A stretch of 64,000 nucleotides of DNA from Roseibium limicola (GCF_017313085.1 NZ_JAFLNF010000003.1:124001-188000), one strand, 5' to 3'. Shown: positions 26,234 to 36,514, counted from the stretch's first letter. Notes: generated from the sequence alone by a model not told the origin. Program-made: numbers and translations.

Positions 26234-27104
26234 GTTGAATGATATCGAACGTTGTCGGCGGTTCAGCCGGTCCGTGACCACTGTGGTCGGGGCGCTGGAT
26301 ACGTCGTTTCTGGGACGCGGACGCCCGTTAGGGGTTGCCCGGGTCCTCAATGCCATTGGTCACGGCCGTCAGGATGTAGCTGAAGTTCGCAGCTATCTCG
26401 GATTGGATTCAGGGCTCATGAGCCGCATGCTCCGCAGCCTGGAGGACGAAGGCCTGATCACCCTCACCGCTGATGAGCAGGACGCTCGCAAGCGCAAGGC
26501 GGAGCTGACGGAAGCCGGGCGGATCGAGTTTGCCGAATATGAAAGGCTTTCCGATGAGCGAGCCCACAGTCTACTGTCTCCCCACGCCAAAACCTCGCAG
26601 CTTCTCGACGCGATGGATCTGATTGCCTCGGCCTTGGGCAAGAAGCAATGGCAGGTTCGTGAACTCGATCCTCGTGATCCGGTCAGTCTTTATTGTCTCC
26701 AAGAATATTACGCCGAGCTGAATCGACGCTTTGACACCGGCTTCGACGTGTCTCTGTCTGCTGATCCGGAAGCAACCGATATGGTAACGCCCCGCGGCTC
26801 GTTTCTGGTCTGCTTTTCCGACGAGATGCCGCTTGGCTGCGTCGGCTTGAAAGGCACCGACAAGGGCTATGCCGAAATCAAGCGCCTTTGGGTATCCCCG
26901 GCCGCCCGTGGCATGGGACTGGCACGACGGCTGATGCAGGATACGGAAGACCGTGCCCGGCAGCTGGGCATCAACGTCTTGCGCCTCGACACCAACAAAA
27001 AGCTGCCCGAAGCAGTGAATTTCTATCGCAAGGATGGCTGGGTCGAGATCGACCGGTTCAACGACGATCCCTATCCGGATTACTTCTTCGAAAAAGTTCT
27101 TTAG
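26232..27104 (+). CDS. MarR-GNAT fusion: regulator with acetyltransferase domain
   Basis: A 290-residue bifunctional protein. Residues 1-145 form a MarR winged helix (YLGLDSGLMSRMLRSLEDEGLI as recognition helix; DARKRKAELTEAG as wing). Residues 150-290 form a GNAT domain with the acetyl-CoA loop RLWVSPAARGMGLARRL near 218-234 and NFYRKDGW near the end. Such fusions are common in bacteria; the acetylated substrate is usually unknown. No Shine-Dalgarno sequence precedes ATG 26232, because an operator palindrome occupies that space. With the predicted promoter, the message could be leaderless. Confidence 0.88.
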   Translation: MLNDIERCRRFSRSVTTVVGALDTSFLGRGRPLGVARVLNAIGHGRQDVAEVRSYLGLDSGLMSRMLRSLEDEGLITLTADEQDARKRKAELTEAGRIEFAEYERLSDERAHSLLSPHAKTSQLLDAMDLIASALGKKQWQVRELDPRDPVSLYCLQEYYAELNRRFDTGFDVSLSADPEATDMVTPRGSFLVCFSDEMPLGCVGLKGTDKGYAEIKRLWVSPAARGMGLARRLMQDTEDRARQLGINVLRLDTNKKLPEAVNFYRKDGWVEIDRFNDDPYPDYFFEKVL

Positions 27105-27157
27105 GATACAGGCTCATTCTCGCCACCTGACTCGTATTTTCCAAAGGCATTCCCTTG

Positions 27158-28159
27158 ATGAAGCAACGCAAGATCGGTTCGTCCACCGTCTCAGCCGTCG
27201 GACTCGGCTGCATGAACTATGCCCATGGGTACGGCAACGGCCTGCCTGACAAGGAAGCGACCGAGCTGCTGCTCAAGGCACTTGACCTCGGCTACACCCA
27301 TTTCGACACGGCGACCATGTATGGCGCAGGCCGCAGTGAAACCATCCTGGGCGACACACTTTCGACGCGTCGCAGCGAATTCTTCCTCGCGAGCAAGTGC
27401 GTGCTGTTTCCAGGCCCCAATGGCCAGGGCCGGGAAATCGATGGACGGCCGGAGCGGATCAAGCAAGCCTGTGAAGACAGCCTGAGGCGCCTGAAGACGG
27501 ACGTTATCGACCTGTATTATCAGCACAGGCTCGATCGCCACGTTCCGATTGAGGAAAGTGCCGGTGCCTTTGCCGACCTGATCAAGGAAGGCAAGATCCG
27601 TGGCTATGGACTGTCGGAGGTGTCTGCCCAGACCCTGCGCCGGGCCCATGCGGAGCATCCGGTAACCGCCCTGCAGTCGGAGTATTCACTATGGACGAGA
27701 AACCCAGAAATAGCCACGCTGGAGGCATGTCGTGAACTCGGCGTGACCTTCGTTGCCTTCTCACCGCTGGCCCGCAAGTTTCTCAGTGGCAAACTGAGCC
27801 TTGAGGACGTACGCAGTCCGGCTGAGGGCGACATGCGCGCAGTCATGCCGCGTTTTACACCAGACACCTACGCGAAGAACCTGGCGCTTCTAGACGGCTA
27901 CAAAGCGATTGCCAGTGAGCTGGGCTGTTCTATGGCTGAACTGGCTCTTGCCTGGGTTCTGGCTCAAGGGAAAAATGTGGTTGCCATCCCCGGCACTTCA
28001 GATCTCGACCATCTTGCAGAAAATGCGCGAGGTGCCGATGTCGAGCTCTCACCCGACATCCTCGGCCGGTTGGACGCGGTCATCAACCAGTCCAACGTGC
28101 ATGGTCATCGATACTCTGCTGGCCAGCTTGCGGATGTCGAGACGGAAGAATTCGCCTGA
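27158..28159 (+). CDS. Aldo/keto reductase
   Basis: A 333-residue NADPH-dependent oxidoreductase of the AKR11/13 type. The catalytic tetrad is visible: HFDTATMYGAGRSE (D and Y near 51-57), a Lys in LASKCVLF near 82, and YYQHRLDRHVPIEE (H near 120). Cofactor-binding sequences include VTFVAFSPLARKFLSG and the late IPGTSDLDHLAENA. ATG 27158 follows AAGG at some distance; TTG 27155 is possible. It lies 53 bp after the MarR-GNAT gene and may be co-transcribed with it. Confidence 0.9.
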   Translation: MKQRKIGSSTVSAVGLGCMNYAHGYGNGLPDKEATELLLKALDLGYTHFDTATMYGAGRSETILGDTLSTRRSEFFLASKCVLFPGPNGQGREIDGRPERIKQACEDSLRRLKTDVIDLYYQHRLDRHVPIEESAGAFADLIKEGKIRGYGLSEVSAQTLRRAHAEHPVTALQSEYSLWTRNPEIATLEACRELGVTFVAFSPLARKFLSGKLSLEDVRSPAEGDMRAVMPRFTPDTYAKNLALLDGYKAIASELGCSMAELALAWVLAQGKNVVAIPGTSDLDHLAENARGADVELSPDILGRLDAVINQSNVHGHRYSAGQLADVETEEFA

Positions 28160-28235
28160 GGCAGCTGCTCCGCTGGCCAATCCCACTATTCCTCTCTGCT
28201 CGCGCTTGCTGGCCGGAGAGGAAAAGGCAAGTGCA

Positions 28236-29096
28236 TTACTGATCCACACAGGTTGCCGGCGTCGCCGACCCACGCTGCATCAGGGCGGCGATCCGCTGCG
28301 CCGCCTCCGCCGAGGTGGGATTGAACACCAACATGCCAAGATCCGGGCGACCATCGACGGCAAAGGAAGAAAACTCCAGCTCCACCACACCGACATCTGG
28401 ATGGTGCACCCGCTTGCTGCCTTCAGTGTAACTTGAAACATCGGTCTCCTGCCAGAAGCAGGCGAAATCCGAACTTGCTGCAGACAGCTCATCGATAACG
28501 CGCTGCGCTTCTTTCGCTGCACCTGCGCCCGCGCGAGCGACATCGGCTCGAAACGCACCGACCAGATAACGCGCGACCTGTTGCCAATCATCCGGCCGTT
28601 TTCTGGCACGCTGCGCACTGAACATAAGACGCAAGACATTCCGTTCTTCCGGCGGCAGAAGCGCATAGTCAGTCAGCAGGACGGCAGCTGCATCGTTCCA
28701 AGCAACAACATCCCAAACGGCAGTCCGCAGGATTGCCGGACTGGGAGACAGCGCATCAAGCACGCGCTGCAGGCGCGGCGTCACGCCTTCCTGCGGTTTG
28801 TAATGCGGCTCTGGCGGCCGTCCCAACCCCAGCATGAAGAGATGCACTCGCTCGGGTTCGGTCAACATCAGGCCGGATGCGATACGCTCCAGCACATCGG
28901 CTGAAGGTGCGCCGCCACGTCCCTGTTCAAGCCAAGTGTACCAGGTCGGGCTGATATTGGAGCGCTGAGCCACTTCCTCCCGACGTAAACCGGGAGTGCG
29001 TCGACGACCTCCGCCAAAGCCGAAGGTCATCGGGTCCAGCCGCGCACGCCGGTCTCTCAGAAAAGCACCAAGAGTGGAGGTCTTGTCCGATTGCAT
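28236..29096 (-). CDS. XRE family regulator with MmyB-like ligand-binding domain
   Basis: A 286-residue regulator. The helix-turn-helix spans about residues 30-85 (RTPGLRREEVAQRSNISPTWYTWLEQGRG), the form seen in MmyB-like proteins of actinobacteria and proteobacteria. The C-terminal PAS-like domain (from about 105) has the conserved VVAWNDAAA and GVVELEFSSF segments; some relatives bind fatty acids there. It is divergent from the NAD-binding epimerase gene and probably controls it through the inverted repeat at 29101-29127. Confidence 0.87.
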   Translation of the reverse strand: MQSDKTSTLGAFLRDRRARLDPMTFGFGGGRRRTPGLRREEVAQRSNISPTWYTWLEQGRGGAPSADVLERIASGLMLTEPERVHLFMLGLGRPPEPHYKPQEGVTPRLQRVLDALSPSPAILRTAVWDVVAWNDAAAVLLTDYALLPPEERNVLRLMFSAQRARKRPDDWQQVARYLVGAFRADVARAGAGAAKEAQRVIDELSAASSDFACFWQETDVSSYTEGSKRVHHPDVGVVELEFSSFAVDGRPDLGMLVFNPTSAEAAQRIAALMQRGSATPATCVDQ

Positions 29097-29100
29097 AAGG

Positions 29101-29127
29101 TATCCTGGTTATTATTATAATAGGATA
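29101..29127. promoter_or_regulatory. Inverted repeat TATCCT-N15-AGGATA in a divergent promoter
   Basis: Perfect 6-bp arms flank a 15-bp A/T-rich spacer, 4 bp upstream of the XRE gene start and about 70 bp from the epimerase gene. It is the likely operator for the XRE regulator. Confidence 0.5.
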
Positions 29128-29195
29128 AGATCACTACTTTAACAGGATGATGAATAGCACAAGATAGGAGGAACACCAAAACTGGAGCGTTTCTC

Positions 29196-30104
29196 ATGCG
29201 TGTTTTTCTCACCGGAGCCACCGGATTCATCGGTTCCAAAATCATTCCCGAACTGCTGAAGGCCGACCACGAAGTCCTTGGCCTGACACGCTCGGATGCC
29301 GGAGCCGAAGCGCTCGCCTCGATGGGTGCTGACGCCTACCGCGGCACACTGGAATTCCCTGCGGGGCTGATTGCCGGCGTCGAGAATGCCGATGCAGTCA
29401 TTCACACGGCCTTCGATCATGACTTTTCAAACTATGCTGCCAATTGTGAAAAGGACCGGAAGGTCATTGAAACCATTGGCGCTGCTTTGAAGGGCAGCAA
29501 GCGGCCATTCCTCATCACCTCGGCCGTCGGTTTCGGTCAACCAGACAATGGCGGCCCCGCCATCGAAGATGTCTTCAACACCGCCCAAGCCCATCCGCGC
29601 ATCGCGAGCGAGCTAGCAGCAAACAGCCTTCTGGAGCAGGGACTCGACATGCGCATCATGCGCCTGCCGCAGGTCCACGACCTCTATCGTCAGGGATTGG
29701 TGTCCTATTATATCGACATCATCCGCGAAAAAGCGGCCGCGCCCTTCATTGGAGATGGATCCAATGCCTGGTCGGCAGGTCATGTCACGGATGTTGCAAA
29801 ACTTTATGTTCTCGCCCTGGACAAGGGGTTGGCGGGGGCGCGCTACAATGCGGTCGCAGAGGAAGGCGTCTCGATGCGTGCGATTGTCGAAACCGTTGCT
29901 CAAGGGCTGGGCATTACGACCAAATCCATTGCACGGGAAGAGGCTCAAGCGGAGTTCGGCTGGTTCGCCATGATGGCGGGCGCCGACATGGCAGCCTCCA
30001 GTGCCCTCACCCGCGAGCGCCTGGGCTGGACACCCAGTGGCCCGGATCTCCTGAGCGACTTGAAATCCATGGATTACTCAGTCTTCACAAACAGGCATTC
30101 GTAA
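29196..30104 (+). CDS. NAD(P)-binding epimerase/dehydratase-like SDR
   Basis: A 302-residue extended short-chain dehydrogenase. The N-terminal FLTGATGFIGSKII is the nucleotide-binding glycine motif. DAVIHTAFDHDF and LITSAVGFG follow. The usual YxxxK catalytic pair is not obvious; the corresponding region reads HPRIASELAANS, as in atypical SDRs related to the YbjT/SDR48 type. The start ATG 29196 has GGAG 8 bp upstream. Homologues are often induced by an adjacent MmyB-like regulator. The substrate is unknown. Confidence 0.85.
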   Translation: MRVFLTGATGFIGSKIIPELLKADHEVLGLTRSDAGAEALASMGADAYRGTLEFPAGLIAGVENADAVIHTAFDHDFSNYAANCEKDRKVIETIGAALKGSKRPFLITSAVGFGQPDNGGPAIEDVFNTAQAHPRIASELAANSLLEQGLDMRIMRLPQVHDLYRQGLVSYYIDIIREKAAAPFIGDGSNAWSAGHVTDVAKLYVLALDKGLAGARYNAVAEEGVSMRAIVETVAQGLGITTKSIAREEAQAEFGWFAMMAGADMAASSALTRERLGWTPSGPDLLSDLKSMDYSVFTNRHS

Positions 30105-30294
30105 GGCGAACACGCACAGAGAGGACGCAGCGAGGACCAAGGGCAAGTCGAGCAATAGCATCAGCAGCCTGCAGGTCAAAGTGAAGCGCCACGCTCTCAC
30201 CTTTCCTTGGGAAATACGCCTTTCCATCGTCGTTCTCCAGATTGCCCCGCGCATGACGGAGGAGAGTTTCGAAGCATCACTGCTTTAAAATACG

Positions 30295-30324
30295 AAAAGG
30301 GCGGTTCCTGCGAACCGCCCTTTT
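30295..30324. terminator. Bidirectional terminator
   Basis: A perfect 13-bp stem AAAAGGGCGGTTC with a CTGC loop, followed by T-rich sequence on both strands. It lies 27 bp beyond the isocitrate dehydrogenase stop and serves that gene; it can also end rightward transcripts. Bases 30105-30294 hold no gene I can support. Confidence 0.88.
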
Positions 30325-30350
30325 CTTAAGTCATCGAAGGTCTGAACGCC

Positions 30351-32597
<2,247 letters not shown>

Positions 32598-32814
32598 TCA
32601 AAGCTACTGAGAGATCCGTGCGATTGCAGGCGCGCTGAATTCCAGCTTGCGCCACGCGGTTCGCGGATCTGTATACGGATGTATTCAATCTTTTTCCAGC
32701 CCCTTTGCGCGGCAGGTTGTCGGACCCTAGCAAAGCACACAGGAAAGGCAACTGGAGGAAGCGCAGGATGGGTAAACGTCTCACCTAGATCTTGCTCCTT
32801 GCCGTCATCTCCCC

Positions 32815-32926
32815 TCCGTCATCCTCGGGCTCGACCCGAGGATCCATGCCGTGAGGTCACGGCAGGCACGGGCGCCAGCGAATGGAGAAAGGGAACGGCA
32901 TGGATCCCGGATCAAGTCCGGGATGA
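32815..32926. repeat. Dispersed compound palindromic repeat, copy A
   Basis: The stretch 32583-33111 has no gene. Its centre is a repeat made of two hairpins: ATCCTCGGG/CCCGAGGAT (32821-32843) and ATCCCGGA/TCCGGGAT (32904-32924). ATCCATGCC and GGCATGGAT face each other between the hairpins. Copies B, C, D and F in this window share this layout. The right end of the gap (33034-33079) holds the MarR promoter and two operators. Confidence 0.85.
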
Positions 32927-33033
32927 AGGCAAGCGGTGTGAAGCGACGCCCGCGCCTCGCGGCGTCCCGGATGGACCTGCCGTTGGTCGGAGGCTTCTCA
33001 GGCCCTGCCCAGCGGGACATGGTTTGGCAACTC

Positions 33034-33062
33034 TTGACCCGTGCATCTACACAGGCTACCTA
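33034..33062 (+). promoter_or_regulatory. Predicted promoter of the marR gene
   Basis: A TTGACC -35 box (33034-33039), a 17-bp spacer and a weak -10 TACCTA (33057-33062). The spacer contains operator 1 (33041-33052), which suits autorepression. Confidence 0.4.
33041..33052. promoter_or_regulatory. MarR operator candidate 1 (GTGCATCTACAC)
   Basis: A 12-bp near-palindrome matching consensus GTGYANNTACAC. A second copy lies 27 bp downstream, and a third, perfect copy lies before the ketoacyl synthase gene. Confidence 0.6.
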
Positions 33063-33067
33063 CTTGC

Positions 33068-33079
33068 GTGCAGATACAC
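33068..33079. promoter_or_regulatory. MarR operator candidate 2 (GTGCAGATACAC)
   Basis: The second copy of the 12-bp motif, near the expected transcription start of the marR gene. Confidence 0.6.
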
Positions 33080-33111
33080 ACGAGCCTTCCCCAGCCTGAG
33101 TTCGAGACCGT

Positions 33112-33534
33112 ATGCCAGAGCAGCACGATTTCTCCCTTTGCATGTTGAAGAACGTCCGCAATGCGGCGCGAGCGATCAGCCGTCGGTATAATGCCTTCAT
33201 TCATCACCTGGGCCTGACCGGGGCTCAATTCACGGTGCTCATTCTGGTGCGTAACAACCCGGGCAAGACAACATCGGACCTGGCGGCGACCGCGCTGCTG
33301 GAGCGCACGACGCTGGTGCGCAATCTGGCGGTGCTTGAGCGCATGGAGCTGCTCAAGAGCCAGCCTCTGAAGAAAGGCATTGGCAAGTCCCATCGCCTGA
33401 CGCCAAAAGGCGCGACCCTTCTGGAGGAAGCCCTGCCCCTTTGGGAGGAGGCTCAGGCAGACCTGAAGGAAAAAATGGGCGAGGACTCCTTTCTGGACAC
33501 GATCAAGGCGCTGCAAGCCCTCTCAAAACTTTGA
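33112..33534 (+). CDS. MarR family transcriptional regulator
   Basis: A 140-residue winged-helix protein. The dimer helix is residues 8-30 (CMLKNVRNAARAISRRY). The recognition helix region is TTSDLAATALLERTTLVRNLAVLERM, followed by a short wing (PLKKGIGKSHRLTPKG). It is the first gene of a pair with a ketoacyl-ACP synthase 94 bp downstream. A 12-bp motif is repeated in its own promoter (33041, 33068) and in front of the synthase (33604). This suggests that it represses both in response to an unknown ligand, perhaps an acyl compound as for FabT-type regulators; that analogy is inference. Confidence 0.9.
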   Translation: MPEQHDFSLCMLKNVRNAARAISRRYNAFIHHLGLTGAQFTVLILVRNNPGKTTSDLAATALLERTTLVRNLAVLERMELLKSQPLKKGIGKSHRLTPKGATLLEEALPLWEEAQADLKEKMGEDSFLDTIKALQALSKL

Positions 33535-33603
33535 ATCATTTTCTCATCAGAGATTGGCACGTCTCTGATTGATCGACTCCATCGAATCTTGTTGAGTTAA
33601 AAT

Positions 33604-33615
33604 GTGTATATACAC
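33604..33615. promoter_or_regulatory. MarR operator candidate 3 (perfect palindrome)
   Basis: GTGTATATACAC, a perfect 12-bp palindrome directly after a -10-like TAAAAT (33598-33603) and just before the AAGGTG ribosome site of the ketoacyl synthase. Binding here would cover the transcription start. Confidence 0.65.
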
Positions 33616-33628
33616 GAAAGGTGAAAAC

Positions 33629-34891
33629 ATGCGGAAAGTCGTCATCACCGGCCTTGGCGTCGTGTCCCCTCTGGGGTGCGGCGTCGAAACCTTCTGGCAG
33701 CGCATCTGCACTGGTGCCAACGGCATTCGGGCCGTCACACGGTTTGATACCGAGGGCTATGCCTGCCGCATCGCCGGAGAAGTCCCGTCCATCGCCGAAG
33801 ATCCCATTGGCGGGTTCGATGTGGATCAGGTTCTGGCACCTCGCGATCAGCGCCGTATGGATCGCTTCATCCACTTTGCCATCGCAGCTGCTGACGAGGC
33901 ACTGAGACAATCCGGGTTCACGCCCAAAACCGAGTTTGAGAAAACCCGCAGCGGCACGATGATCGCAACTGGCGTCGGCGGTTTTCCGGCAATGACGGCA
34001 GCGGCAGAGCTTGTGGCGGAAAAGGGCCCGCGGCGTGTATCGCCGTTTCTTGTACCGTCCTTTCTGGCCAACCTTGCCAGCGGACAGGTCTCCATTCGCC
34101 ATGGCCTCAAGGGCCCGATTGGCGCACCGGTCACTGCCTGTGCCGCCAGTCTTCAAGCCATCGGCGACGCAGCCCGTCTAATCCGCTGTGACGAGGCTGA
34201 TCTGATGGTGGCGGGAGGGGCGGAAGCCTGCATCGATCCCGTCAGCTTTGCCGGTTTTTCTGCCGCAAAAGCCATGTCGACGCGCAATGACGATCCAGCC
34301 GGAGCTTCGCGACCATTCGATCAAAGGCGCGATGGCTTCGTCATGGGTGAAGGAGCTGGTGTGCTGGTGCTGGAATCCGAGAAACACGCGCTGGCACGCG
34401 GCGCCACGCCGCTTGCCGTGGTCTCCGGTTATGGCACCGCCGCCGATGCCTATCACGTGACGGCCGGGTCGCCAGATGGAGATGGCGGCATTCGCGCCAT
34501 GCAGGGCGCGCTGGCCTCCGCCGGTCTGCAAAACACGGACATCGGTTATGTGAATGCACACTCCACTTCTACACCGGTCGGGGATGCAGCCGAAATCGCC
34601 GCTCTGAACTCGATTTTCAGTGGGCGTGGCAAGGACCTTGCGGTTTCATCATCCAAAAGCATGTTCGGCCACCTGCTCGGTGCGGCCGGCGCTGTCGAGG
34701 CGATCTGCTGTGTTCAGGCACTGCTGAGTGGCATGCTGCCCCCCTCGCGTAATCTTCAGACACCTGATCCGGCCCTGCCCGACTTCGAGTTCGTCCCCGG
34801 CCAGGCCCTTGCTCGCGACGTGACCCATATTCTGTCGAACGGCTTCGGCTTTGGCGGCGTCAATACCAGCGCGGTTTTCTCACGCGCCTGA
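33629..34891 (+). CDS. Beta-ketoacyl-ACP synthase (KAS II type)
   Basis: A 420-residue thiolase-fold condensing enzyme that extends acyl-ACP with malonyl-ACP. The catalytic triad is intact: Cys171 in VTACAAS, His311 in NAHSTSTP and His348 in SMFGHLLGA. The C-terminal NGFGFGGVN is the usual glycine-rich end. ATG 33629 follows AAGGTG by 5 bp; an upstream in-frame ATG at 33602 lacks a ribosome site and overlaps the operator. It is not in a standard fab cluster (no acpP, fabD or fabG), and control by the adjacent MarR suggests a specialised or membrane-adapting FabF paralogue rather than the housekeeping enzyme. Confidence 0.92.
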   Translation: MRKVVITGLGVVSPLGCGVETFWQRICTGANGIRAVTRFDTEGYACRIAGEVPSIAEDPIGGFDVDQVLAPRDQRRMDRFIHFAIAAADEALRQSGFTPKTEFEKTRSGTMIATGVGGFPAMTAAAELVAEKGPRRVSPFLVPSFLANLASGQVSIRHGLKGPIGAPVTACAASLQAIGDAARLIRCDEADLMVAGGAEACIDPVSFAGFSAAKAMSTRNDDPAGASRPFDQRRDGFVMGEGAGVLVLESEKHALARGATPLAVVSGYGTAADAYHVTAGSPDGDGGIRAMQGALASAGLQNTDIGYVNAHSTSTPVGDAAEIAALNSIFSGRGKDLAVSSSKSMFGHLLGAAGAVEAICCVQALLSGMLPPSRNLQTPDPALPDFEFVPGQALARDVTHILSNGFGFGGVNTSAVFSRA

Positions 34892-34913
34892 GTTCTGGCT
34901 TGCCAGCACACAC

Positions 34914-34953
34914 ATCCGGGATTAAGTCTCAAATATGAGATTTAATCCCGGAT
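34914..34953. promoter_or_regulatory. 40-bp palindrome before the XRE-cupin gene
   Basis: ATCCGGGATTAA (34914-34925) and its complement (34942-34953) enclose TCTCA/TGAGA (34927-34931, 34936-34940) around a 4-bp centre. Only one pair in the arms is mismatched. It ends 5 bp before the preferred start codon 34959. It is a likely operator for the regulator it precedes; it could also act as a terminator hairpin for the synthase gene. Confidence 0.6.
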
Positions 34954-34958
34954 TCGAA

Positions 34959-35516
34959 ATGGCATCTGACAGTATCCGGCTTGCCCGCCGATTGACCGAG
35001 CTGCGCCAGACGCGGCAGTGGACGCTTGAGCAGCTCACCGAGGAGTCCGCCGTCAGCCGGGCGACCCTGTCGCGGATCGAACGTGGAGAGGTCAGCCCGA
35101 CGGCGCAGGTGCTCGGCAAGCTGGCCAAGGCCTATGGCCTGCCGATGCAAGCCTTTTTCACCGAGGCAGACACCTCCGCCTCCTTGCATATGCCCGTTGC
35201 TCAGCAGACGGTCTGGGAAGATCCGGAAACCGGGTTCGTCCGCCGCAGTCTTTCGCCCACATTGCCGGGCTTTCGCGGCAGCATGATTGAAGGGCTTCTG
35301 CCTGCGGGCAAGACCATTGCCTACGCTGCCCCACCCCTTAGCGGTCTGGAGCATCATGTGGTGCTGCTGGAAGGCGCATTGGAGGTGACGCTGGATCGCG
35401 ATACCCATTGGCTCTCCGCCGGAGACTGCCTGCGCTTCCGGCTCGATTACCCCAACTCCTATCACGCTCCAGGCCCCCACGAGGCCCGCTACATTTTGAC
35501 GGTGATCCTTCCATGA
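34959..35516 (+). CDS. XRE-cupin transcriptional regulator
   Basis: A 185-residue regulator. The N-terminal XRE helix-turn-helix is about residues 6-62 (LTELRQTRQWTLEQLTEES, ATLSRIERGEVSPT). The C-terminal cupin is about 105-183 with GLEHHVVLLEGALEV, the metal/ligand pocket side, and SAGDCLRF. ATG 34959 is preferred to ATG 34935, because the earlier one lies in the centre of a 40-bp palindrome. The gene overlaps the downstream GNAT by 4 bp, so regulator and acetyltransferase form a pair, a common arrangement for small-molecule acetylation. Confidence 0.86.
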   Translation: MASDSIRLARRLTELRQTRQWTLEQLTEESAVSRATLSRIERGEVSPTAQVLGKLAKAYGLPMQAFFTEADTSASLHMPVAQQTVWEDPETGFVRRSLSPTLPGFRGSMIEGLLPAGKTIAYAAPPLSGLEHHVVLLEGALEVTLDRDTHWLSAGDCLRFRLDYPNSYHAPGPHEARYILTVILP

Positions 35517-36061
35517 CGTCTTCCGATTTTTTAGCAACATCTCCCATCGAACTTCTGACGCCAGCGGAGGCTGAAAGGGCCGTTGCGCAGCTCGGCGTTA
35601 TTCTGGAGGCCTGTGTTTCCGAGGGCTCGGGTGTCGGCTTCGTCCTGCCGTTTTCGCAAAGTCTGGCGGAAACATTCTGGCGGGGGCGCCTTGCGGGCCT
35701 TATGGAGGGAAGCCGCCACACGCTGATCGCACGGCACACGGGCGCCATCGCCGGGACGGTTTCTCTCGAACTTGCGCCTCAACCCAACGCTCGGCACCGG
35801 GCTGAGATCTCCAAGCTGCTTGTCCATCCAGAGGCGCGCCGCCTCGGCCTTGCCCGCAAACTCTTGCAGGAGGCGGAACGTCTGGCTGTCACACTGGGCC
35901 GAACCCTCCTGGTGCTTGATACGGTCACCGGGGACCGTGCCGAGCGGCTTTATCCCACCTGCGGGTTCGTTCGCGTTGGCGTCATCCCGAATTACGCCGT
36001 ATCGCCGGCAGGCACGCTGGACGCGACGACGGTCTTCTACAAGGATCTGACGGTAAAGTGA
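35513..36061 (+). CDS. GNAT family N-acetyltransferase
   Basis: A 182-residue single GNAT domain. The acetyl-CoA pyrophosphate loop reads LLVHPEARRLGLARKLL near residues 103-119, and AERLYPTCGFVRVG is the usual final strand pair. It starts at ATG 35513, overlapping the stop of the XRE-cupin gene, so the two are translated together. The substrate is unknown; related XRE-cupin/GNAT pairs act on amino acids, polyamines or antibiotics. Confidence 0.88.
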   Translation: MTSSDFLATSPIELLTPAEAERAVAQLGVILEACVSEGSGVGFVLPFSQSLAETFWRGRLAGLMEGSRHTLIARHTGAIAGTVSLELAPQPNARHRAEISKLLVHPEARRLGLARKLLQEAERLAVTLGRTLLVLDTVTGDRAERLYPTCGFVRVGVIPNYAVSPAGTLDATTVFYKDLTVK

Positions 36062-36180
36062 GGGATCACCAGTTTGCGACGGCGACATTTTGCGACAAAT
36101 GAATACAGCCTCGACAGGATTGATGCACACGATCCGGTGTAAGTAAAAAGGTGCCATCTATCCCTATCCCGGAGCGCATG

Positions 36181-36514
36181 ATGCCCATCGTCCCCAAGCT
36201 TCCCCGCCTCGCCCTGTCGACCCTGATTATCACGGCTGTAACCGTGGTTTTTTCTCCGGCGAAATCGGCCGACGTGCATCAAGATCTCAAGGGGGGGCGC
36301 GTGGCAAACCTACGAGACCAATTCTCGCGACGATGAGGAACGAGTGAAAATTCTGGAGGAAATCAGCCAGACGCGTGACGACCTTGCCGAGCTGGAGCGC
36401 AAGCGGTTCGGGATGACCGACACACCGCAGAAACTGGCGGAAATCACAACCTCTATCCAGATCAAGGACACCCACATCCAGCGGCTGGAGTTGGCCCTCA
36501 AGTACTTCGATTGA
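36181..36514 (+). pseudogene. Small secreted coiled-coil protein, frameshifted at a G7 tract
   Basis: ATG 36181 (GGAG 6 bp upstream; a second ATG lies at 36178) opens a frame with a signal peptide ending near FSPAKSADVHQD. At GGGGGGG (36291-36297) the frame leaves the coding path. One G fewer would join it to a frame reading GGAWQTYETNSRDDEERV, then a charged heptad-like helix (EEISQTRDDLAELERKRFG) ending at TGA 36512-36514. The joined product would be about 110 residues, a periplasmic coiled-coil protein of unknown role. As written, the frame ends near 36336 after about 51 residues. The cause could be a real mutation, slip-strand switching or a read error. Confidence 0.6.

Noticed and set aside
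30105..30294. Short open frame (about 35-50 codons, ends TAA before the terminator)
   Set aside because: It has no convincing start, ribosome site or features; it could be random.
34935..34937. ATG as start of the XRE-cupin regulator
   Set aside because: It lies in the centre of a 40-bp palindrome; the next in-frame ATG (34959) gives a normal N-terminus.
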